Source: an uncultured Parabacteroides sp. (lineage in GTDB: Bacteria > Bacteroidota > Bacteroidia > Bacteroidales > Tannerellaceae). Taken from it: a DNA stretch of 15,781 bases. Below are positions 6,496-13,000 of this stretch, in pieces (within the stretch, counting starts at the first letter, position 1; the number at the start of each line of letters is the position of its first letter). Position numbers and translations under genes: made by a program. A model generated the notes under the pieces. That model saw only the letters and a list, made by a program, of their open reading frames with translations. It was not told where the DNA came from and ran no database searches. The stretch is taken from the NCBI GenBank assembly GCA_900547435.1, contig URGO01000065.1:1-15781 (forward strand), written 5' to 3'.

Positions 6496-7373
6496 GAATC
6501 GGAATTTTTGGAAGCGAATATCAGTTGGATAAGCAAAGTATTATCCGGCGTGTCTTCAGTAAATTGGCGGCATTGGGGGCAGAGGTCTATGTGGATGCGG
6601 ACTTTTCGGATTTCCTGCGCGATACGTTCGGGTTTGAACCTGCTGTTGCCGGCATATTGTCCGGAGACGAGTTTGACCTGGAAGTGGCGATAAGTATGGG
6701 AGGTGACGGGACTTTCCTGCGCACTGCGGCACGGGTCAACCGGCAGAATATTCCCATTTTGGGCATCAACACCGGTCGGTTGGGTTTTTTGGCCGATGTG
6801 GGAAGCACCGAAGTAGAGGAAACGCTGGAGGAGGTATTCAAGCATTATTATAGGGTGGAGGAGAGGACTTTGCTCCGTTTGGGCACCGAAACGCGGGCTT
6901 ATCAAGGGTATAACTATGCGTTGAATGAAATTGCCGTGTTGAAACGGGACACCTCGTCCATGATTACGATTCATACCGAGTTGAACGGCGAATATCTCAC
7001 CTCGTATCAGGCTGATGGCTTGGTGATTGCCACGCCGACCGGTTCGACAGCTTATTCCATGAGTGTAAACGGGCCGATTATTCTTCCGCAAGATAATAGC
7101 TTGGTGTTGAGTCCGGTGGCTCCTCATTCGTTGAATGTACGCCCCTTGGTTATTCCGGATGATTACGAGATCAGGCTGAACGTCGAAAGCCGGAACCGCA
7201 CATTCCTGGTGTCGTTGGACGGACGTTCGGAGATTTTCCCCTCCGGTATTCGGCTGACCATTTCGAAAGCCAATTATACGACCAAGGTCATCAAGCGGTA
7301 TAACCACACCTTTTACCAGACTTTGCGCGAAAAGCTGATGTGGGGAGCAGATGTCCGGATGAAAAAAACATAA
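6492..7373 (+). CDS. nadK: NAD kinase (ATP-NAD kinase)
   Basis: NadK phosphorylates NAD to NADP in the cytoplasm, the only route to NADP in most bacteria. The 293-residue protein has the signature GGDGT at 70-74, with the catalytic Asp, followed by ILGINTGRLGFL (90-100), the conserved Asn-Glu pair at 145-146, and the substrate motif DGLVIATPTGSTAYSMSVNG (175-194). The C-terminal part (SLDGRSEIFPSGIRLTISKA) is also typical. The start ATG overlaps the stop of the CBS-ACT gene in the ATGA arrangement. No strong terminator follows; GAAATTACGAATTTC at about 7399-7413 is only a weak stem without a T-run. Confidence 0.96.
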   Translation: MRIGIFGSEYQLDKQSIIRRVFSKLAALGAEVYVDADFSDFLRDTFGFEPAVAGILSGDEFDLEVAISMGGDGTFLRTAARVNRQNIPILGINTGRLGFLADVGSTEVEETLEEVFKHYYRVEERTLLRLGTETRAYQGYNYALNEIAVLKRDTSSMITIHTELNGEYLTSYQADGLVIATPTGSTAYSMSVNGPIILPQDNSLVLSPVAPHSLNVRPLVIPDDYEIRLNVESRNRTFLVSLDGRSEIFPSGIRLTISKANYTTKVIKRYNHTFYQTLREKLMWGADVRMKKT

Positions 7374-7456
7374 CCGTTCACTTGTCGCCGCATAGTCGGA
7401 AATTACGAATTTCGAATTACAAATCTTAAACATATTCTTGCCATTAAATTACCCTG

Positions 7457-7464
7457 CAAAGGTA
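7457..7464 (-). promoter_or_regulatory. Isolated leftward -7 element (TACCTTTG) after nadK
   Basis: On the minus strand the sequence reads TACCTTTGCA, the best form of the Bacteroidetes -7 element and the same octamer as both rRNA promoters. No TTTG is found at the expected -33 distance. A transcript from it would run antisense into nadK. It could be chance or the remains of a lost divergent gene. Confidence 0.25.
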
Positions 7465-7563
7465 CATTCGCCAGCTTTAGTCGAGTTGGCTAATGTGACT
7501 TTTAGGGAAAAAATGGGAAGAAAACGTCTTTTTTTGTTCACGTACACCACGACGTGTAGTCGA

Positions 7564-7676
7564 TTCTATTCTACTTTTCTTTTTTTCTTTTCTTTTGTTT
7601 CGTCTTGTTTTCTCTTCTTTACTCTTCTTTTCTTTTATTTATTTTCTTTTCTTTTGGTTCTTTTCTTTTCTTTTTG
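7564..7676 (+). repeat. T/C-rich polypyrimidine tract with TTTTC repeats
   Basis: About 110 bases are almost entirely T and C on the plus strand, built largely of TTTTC and TTCTTT units. The longest such block lies at about 7655-7675. Mirror-symmetric homopyrimidine tracts of this kind can form triplex DNA and slip during replication. No coding or promoter role is visible. Confidence 0.7.
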
Positions 7677-7681
7677 CGATG

Positions 7682-7733
7682 TTTGCATTTTTCGCGTTTT
7701 TGCATACATTTTCTGCATTTTTGCATACATTTT
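7682..7733 (+). repeat. 21-base direct repeat (TTTTTGCATACATTTT)
   Basis: TTTTTGCATACATTTT occurs at 7697-7712 and again at 7718-7733, exactly 21 bases apart. A partial earlier copy, TTTGCATTTTTCGCG, starts at 7682. The spacing equals two helical turns, which would put both copies on the same DNA face. No protein-binding role is known. Confidence 0.6.
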
Positions 7734-7873
7734 TTCGATTCGTTGTTTAAGCTGAAAATTACAGCCGGATTCTTTCAACTTATTCTATATCAGTTATTTC
7801 TACATTTTAAGTTATGCCGATTCCCCCTTAAAAATCGTTTTAAGAGCCCAATATTGGTATTTTTCGAATGCAA

Positions 7874-8011
7874 TTGGTCCAAAAGCAAACTACTTCTTGT
7901 TTTCGCCGGAAAAAGAGCTTCCGTTTTCCACAAAAGCATCCCCCCTTTCCCGAAAAAGCATGTGCCCTTTCCGGGAAAAAGCAGGGAGCTTTTCAACAAA
8001 ACGATAAGGCT
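7874..8011 (+). repeat. Degenerate ~22-base tandem array of palindromic units
   Basis: Units start at 7900, 7924, 7946, 7968 and 7990; the last four are exactly 22 bases, the first is 24, and a looser copy precedes them at 7874. The shared core is TTTYC, two to four variable bases, then AAAAGCA. Each unit is also an imperfect palindrome; for example TTTCCGGGAAA at 7968-7978 folds on itself. There are no unique spacers, so this is not a CRISPR array. The period is not a multiple of three, so it does not encode a peptide repeat in one frame. Similar repeats occur, I believe, between genes in other Bacteroides-group genomes. Confidence 0.65.
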
Positions 8012-8066
8012 CTGCTTCGGGGGAGGCTTGGATGGACTGTGGACCGTGTCTTATGTTGTAAAACAT

Positions 8067-8540
8067 ATGTTTTCTTTTTACGAACAAAAACATGCTGCTT
8101 TTATGGAGGTTTATTATGACATAGATCCTCAAAATCAGTTTTATGTATCTTTTGAAATGGATTCATTGGTTTATTGCTATGACGCTAATTTCGAACCTTT
8201 ATACACATTTGGGGGGCAGGGAAAGAATATGACAGCGTATGATAAATCTTACTCTATGGAAACCCTTTTACAAGATCGTATGAACATACGAAACAAATAT
8301 TCCTATTACCATCACCTGAAATATCTTCCCGAATTGGATATGTTGTTCCGTTCTTATACTCGTCCTGATGATGAGAAACAGGATGGATTGCAAATCTATC
8401 AAGGGAAAACGTTGCTGGCGGATGTAAGCGTTCCTAAGAAAATGTATGTATTGGGCTATAGTGCGCCGTATGTCTATGCAACGAGCGGCTTGGATGAGAT
8501 GAGTGAAAGTTTTGCGTTGTATCGGTTTAAAATAAAATAG
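8067..8540 (+). CDS. Beta-propeller (TolB-like/DUF4221-like) C-terminal fragment, probable gene remnant
   Basis: From the ATG at 8067 the frame encodes 157 residues (MFSFYEQKHAAFMEVYYDID through to SFALYRFKIK). Segments such as VYYDIDPQNQFYVSFEMDSL, CYDANFEPLYTFGGQGKN and the ending YVYATSGLDEM...LYRFKI resemble blades and the C-terminal strand of Bacteroidales six-bladed propeller lipoproteins, which are usually 350-400 residues. No signal peptide or lipobox is present and the N-terminal half is missing. The frame stays open upstream to 7605, but only through repeat DNA. I read it as the end of a gene whose front was lost, perhaps when the repeats arose; a short real gene is the alternative. 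No promoter was found. Family assignment is from memory of sequence style and is uncertain. Confidence 0.5.
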   Translation: MFSFYEQKHAAFMEVYYDIDPQNQFYVSFEMDSLVYCYDANFEPLYTFGGQGKNMTAYDKSYSMETLLQDRMNIRNKYSYYHHLKYLPELDMLFRSYTRPDDEKQDGLQIYQGKTLLADVSVPKKMYVLGYSAPYVYATSGLDEMSESFALYRFKIK

Positions 8541-8906
8541 GATATAAAAGATGAAGCGTAACTATTCAGCAGACATATAGAAGCACTCTCCTGTTCTTCC
8601 CCATCCTCTGTTCTCAACCAATCGAGTTTACACCCGGTATATTTATGAAAGCAGTGTGGCGGTTCTACTGGCAATTCTACAAATAAGTGTGGAATAATTC
8701 CTCAACGGGATGTATGCCATGTAGAAATAAATTACTACCTTTACACCCTATTTCCTTAATCATTAGAGAGATAACCAAATTTAACGGGGCGAAGAAGATT
8801 TTGGAACGATTATTTCTTTAAGTTGATGAGTTTTTAGGTTTATACGTTTGTTGGTTAAAAACTAAAAGGTTGAGTACAAAAGTGTTAAATTATAGGTAGA
8901 AATTCA
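8541..8906. other. 366-base gap upstream of the efflux operon
   Basis: No convincing gene is present. It holds an 11-base palindrome GGAATAATTCC (8691-8701), a promoter candidate (8713-8743), and a stem AGTTTTTA (8829-8836) with TAAAAACT (8856-8863). A minus-strand frame through about 8580-8700 reads VELPVEPPHCFHKYTGCKLD, which has protein-like composition but no start or recognised family; it may be a remnant. If the promoter is right, the operon has a leader of about 150 bases. Confidence 0.5.
8713..8743 (+). promoter_or_regulatory. Candidate promoter of the efflux operon
   Basis: TATG (8713-8716), 19 bases, then TACCTTTA (8736-8743): each element is one base from the Bacteroidetes consensus TTTG / TAnnTTTG. 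The following bases ACACCC resemble those after rRNA promoter P1. A second possible -7 element, TACGTTTG at 8843-8850, lacks a -33 partner at the usual distance. Confidence 0.35.
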
Positions 8907-10079
8907 ATGTGTAGAATGTTTAAAGGAACACAAGGGTTGGTTTGCGCATTTCTCTTGTGCGGTCTGCTATTAACAGGCTGTAAGAAAAAAGAGGAACCGC
9001 TTTTGCCTATTGTGATTGTAGAGAAACCGGAGAAGAAAGATGTCCAGATTTATGGCGAGTATGTAGGAACTATCCGTGCGGAAAGTACGGTTGAAATCCA
9101 TGCCCGTGTAGAGGGATATTTGGAGAAGATGATGTTTGAAGAGGGAAAACGGGTGGAACAGGGTGATCCGTTGTTTATTATCAGCCCTGCGGTCTATAAG
9201 GCCCGGGTGGAAAAGGCGAAAGCACAACTCCGCAAAAATGAAGTGCAGGCGGCTAAGGCAGCGCGGGATGTGGAGCGCCTGGCTCCGTTGTATGAACAAC
9301 ATGCGGCCAGCCAGCTGGATTTGGACAATGCCATCGCCGCAAAAGAGAATGCCGAGGCGGATGTAGCCATGAGTAAGGCGGACTTGGAACAGGCGGAGCT
9401 GGAGTTGAGCTATACACAAGTGATTTCCCCTATATCGGGATATATCAGTGAACGATTGGTAGATATTGGTACGTTGGTAGGGCCGGGTTCGAACTCGAAG
9501 TTGGCCGTAGTCGTAAAAAGTGATACGGTAGACGTGGACTTCAAGATGACGGCGTTGGACTATCTGCGTGCGGAGCGGAGGAATGTGAAGTTCGGTGTGC
9601 AGGATACGACTCGCTCTTGGCAACCGACCGTGTCGGTCACGTTGGCGGATAATTCGGAATATCCCGTGAAAGGCGTGGTAGACTTTGCCGACCCGTCGGT
9701 AGACCCGAACACGGGTACGTTTACCGTACGTGCCATCCTTCCGAATCCGAACCGCAAGCTTCTTCCGGGGCAGTCAACGCGCGTCAAGCTCCTGTTGGAT
9801 GTCCGCGAACGGGCTATTGTGATTCCCCGCAAAGCCATTGCGATTGAAGGCGGTGGCGCCTTTATCTATGTATTGAGAAGAGACGATGTGGCGGAAAAAC
9901 GTTTCGTGCAGATTGGTCCGGAGATAGAGAACTCGGTGGTAATCGAACGCGGATTGGGCGAGAACGAACGGGTTGTCATCGAAGGTTATCATAAATTGGA
10001 ACCGAACGTGAAGGTACAGCCGATCCTTTCAAGCGACGAGAAAGCTATCCAGGCATTAAGAGAAAGAGAGGAGGAGTAA
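8907..10079 (+). CDS. RND efflux periplasmic adaptor (membrane fusion protein), lipoprotein
   Basis: The 390-residue AcrA/MexA-type adaptor links the inner-membrane RND pump to the outer-membrane channel. A signal peptide ends in LLLTGC, with the lipidated cysteine at residue 25; the second Met (residue 4, base 8916) gives an even more standard signal peptide and may be the true start. Domains in order are beta-barrel/lipoyl part at about 58-95 (ARVEGYLEKMMFEEGKRVEQ), alpha-hairpin coiled coil at about 96-170, second lipoyl half (ISPISGYISERLVDIGTLVG, 173-192), beta-barrel at about 205-290, and membrane-proximal domain to the C-terminus. The pump gene follows after 4 bases. The substrate cannot be told from sequence. 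Confidence 0.95.
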   Translation: MCRMFKGTQGLVCAFLLCGLLLTGCKKKEEPLLPIVIVEKPEKKDVQIYGEYVGTIRAESTVEIHARVEGYLEKMMFEEGKRVEQGDPLFIISPAVYKARVEKAKAQLRKNEVQAAKAARDVERLAPLYEQHAASQLDLDNAIAAKENAEADVAMSKADLEQAELELSYTQVISPISGYISERLVDIGTLVGPGSNSKLAVVVKSDTVDVDFKMTALDYLRAERRNVKFGVQDTTRSWQPTVSVTLADNSEYPVKGVVDFADPSVDPNTGTFTVRAILPNPNRKLLPGQSTRVKLLLDVRERAIVIPRKAIAIEGGGAFIYVLRRDDVAEKRFVQIGPEIENSVVIERGLGENERVVIEGYHKLEPNVKVQPILSSDEKAIQALREREEE

Positions 10080-10083
10080 GAGG

Positions 10084-13000
10084 ATGAGAGCAGGATTTTT
10101 TATCGACCGACCCGTTTTCTCAACGGTAATTTCGGTGCTGATTGTGCTCGTCGGGTTGATTGGATTGATCTCGTTGCCAATCGAGCAATATCCGCAAATC
10201 ACTCCGCCGGTGGTGAAGGTGAGTGCATCCTATCCGGGAGCCAATGCCCTGACCGTCTCGCAGGCGGTGGCGACTCCGATTGAGCAGGAGCTGAACGGTA
10301 CGCCGGGGATGCTTTATATGCAGAGTAATTGTTCGAACTCCGGAAACCTGACCATCACGGTTACGTTCGATATCTCTTCGAATCCCGACTTGGCTGCGGT
10401 AGAGATACAGAACCGCGTGAAGCTGGCCGATAGCCGTTTGCCGGCCGAGGTTATCCAGAACGGTATTTCAATCGAGAAGCAATCGCCCAGCCAGTTGATG
10501 ACGCTTACGTTGCTGTCTGACGACCCGAAGTTCGATGAAATTTATTTGAGTAACTTTGCCACGATTAACGTACTGGACGTGGTAAGACGTATTCCGGGCG
10601 TAGGACGTGTGTCGAACGTGGGTAGCCGTTATTACGGTATGCAGATTTGGGTATATCCTGACCGCTTGGCCACGATGGGATTGACTGTAAAAGATTTGCA
10701 GGATGCTTTGAAAGACCAGAACCGCGAGTCGGCAGCAGGCGAGTTTGGTAAGCAACCTATCTTGAATGTGGACGTAACGCTTCCCGTTACGGCATCAGGC
10801 CGTCTTTCAACGGTTGAAGAATTTGAGAATATTGTGATTCGTGCCAATTCGGACGGTTCGATTGTCCGTATGCGCGACGTGGCCCGCGTTTCGCTGGAAG
10901 CCTCTTCGTATAATACCGAGAGTGGTATCAATGGAAAGAATGCGGCCATCCTGGCTATCTATATGCTTCCGGGCGCAAATGCCTTGGAGGTAGCCGAAAA
11001 TGTACGGAACGTCATGGAGGAGGTGAGCAAGAACTTCCCCGAAGGATTGGAATACAACTTCCCGTTCGATATGACGGAATACATCTCCCAATCCGTACAT
11101 GAAGTGTATAAGACCCTTTTCGAAGCCCTGTTCCTGGTGATTTTAGTCGTGTTCCTTTCGTTGCAGAATTGGCGTGCGGCGTTGATTCCAACAATAGCCG
11201 TGCCGATTTCATTGATTGGTACGTTTGGCTTTATGCTGGTCATGGGCTTCTCGTTGAATACGTTGACCTTGTTGGGATTGGTATTGGCCATCGGTATTGT
11301 GGTGGACGATGCGATTGTGGTGGTCGAGAATGTAGAGCGTATTATTAATGAAGAGGACGTCTCGCCCCGCGAGGCGACCCATCGGGCGATGAAAGAACTG
11401 ACAGGCGCTTTGATAGCCACTTCAATGGTGTTGGCAGCCGTGTTCGTGCCGGTGAGCTTCCTGAGTGGTATTACGGGACAGTTATATCGCCAGTTCTCCA
11501 TTACGATTGCCGTTTCGGTAATTCTTTCTACGGTTGTGGCCCTGACATTGAGTCCTGCGCTCTGTGCCATTTTGCTTCGTCCGACCAAAGGTGAGAAGAA
11601 CATTGTTTTCCGCAAGATAAACGAATGGCTCGAAAAAGGCAACCATAAATATACGGGATTGCTTCGGAAAGTGATGCAGCAGCCGCGCCGGATATTGGCG
11701 GGTTTCGGTATGGTTATCGTAATTATCTTCGTGCTGAACCGTATCTTGCCTACTTCATTTATCCCTGAAGAAGACCAGGGTTTCTTCACGGTCGAATTGG
11801 AATTGCCTGAAGGGGCTACGTTGGAACGTACCCGCACCGTGACCAACCGGATGATTGATTTTCTGATGGCACAACCGGCTGTGGCCTATGTGCAGAACGT
11901 GACGGGTAGCAGCAGCCGTTTGGGAACCTCGCAGAGCCGTGCCACGTTGACGGTTATCCTCAAACCGTGGGAAGAACGTAAAGGTGGTGATATGGGAGTG
12001 GCCGATGTGATGGAGGCTGTCCGCAAGGAGTTGTATTATTATCCGGAAGCAAAAGGATATGTGAATCGTCCGCCGGTTATCCCCGGTTTGGGTGAAAGCG
12101 GAGGTTTGGAGATGCAGCTTGAAGCGCGTGGTGAGGCGACATGGGATGATCTGGTACAGGCAACAGATACTTTCCTGTATTATGCCAGCCAGGCACCGGA
12201 GTTGCAAAATATCTCTTCTGCTTTGCAAGCCGAAATTCCGCAAATCTATTTCGATGTAGACCGTGACCGGGCGAAGTTTTTGGGGATTCCTGTGGCGGAT
12301 ATCTTCTCAACGATGAAGGCTTACTTGGGTTCGGTTTATGTGAACGATTTCAATATGTTCAACCGTATCTATCGTGTGTATATTCAGGCCGAAGCGCCTT
12401 ATCGTGCGAACAAAGAGAGCTTGGGGCTTTTCTTTGTGCGGGCCAAAAATGGTTCGATGGTGCCGCTTACGGCATTGGGTACGACTAAATATACCACAGG
12501 ACCGGGTACAATCAAGCGTTTTAATATGTTTTCTACAGCACCGATCAGTGCCGTAGCGGCATCCGGATACAGTACCGGTGATGCGATGGCGGCGATGGAA
12601 CGTATCGTGCAGGAGCATTTGCCGGAAAATATCGCCTTGGAATGGAGCGGGCTTTCCTATCAGGAGAAGCAGGCCGGTGGACAGACCGGTATGATTCTGG
12701 CTTTGGTGTTTCTCTTTGTATTCCTCTTCTTGGCTGCCCAATATGAGAGCTGGATTGTACCGATAGCGGTGTTGCTGTCTCTTCCGATTGCCGCTTTAGG
12801 TGCTTATCTGGGTATTTGGGTTACGGGATTGGAGAACGATGTCTATTTCCAAATCGGATTGGTGACGCTGATCGGTTTGGCGGCCAAGAATGCCATCCTG
12901 ATTGTCGAGTTTGCCAAAGTGCAGGTGGATAAGGGAATTGATGCTGTGCAAGCAGCGGTTCATGCGGCGCAGATGCGTTTCCGTCCTATTTTGATGACTT

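Larger units (their letters stand above)
7374..8066. other. 693-base gap rich in simple and degenerate repeats
   Basis: No believable gene was found here. An open frame runs through on the plus strand from 7605, but it encodes runs of Phe, Leu and Ser from T/C-rich DNA. Contents in order are an A/T-rich palindromic stretch (7399-7424), a possible leftward promoter (7457-7464), a polypyrimidine tract (7564-7676), a 21-base direct repeat (7682-7733), and a degenerate ~22-base array (7874-8011). The last ~55 bases lead into the beta-propeller fragment. Confidence 0.65.

Noticed and set aside
6480..7433. 317-residue open frame on the minus strand opposite nadK
   Set aside because: It is a shadow of nadK: composition is odd (many His, Gln, Arg), no family is recognisable, and the plus strand has full NAD kinase motifs.
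7900..8011. CRISPR array
   Set aside because: The units are contiguous and degenerate with no unique spacers between conserved repeats, and no cas genes are in the window.
7605..8066. Upstream extension of the propeller frame that would add an apparent hydrophobic signal sequence
   Set aside because: The Phe/Leu/Ser residues come from the polypyrimidine tract and tandem repeats, not from selected coding sequence; the true start, if any, is more likely 8067.
8474..8700. Short minus-strand frame with protein-like stretch VELPVEPPHCFHKYTGCKLD
   Set aside because: It has no clear start, no family I recognise, and is only about 65 residues; kept as a possible remnant in the gap description rather than a gene.
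10959..11846. 295-residue open frame on the minus strand inside the pump gene
   Set aside because: Shadow of the RND coding frame; rich in Thr, Ser and Asn with no recognisable domain. Several shorter antisense frames in the same gene were dropped for the same reason.
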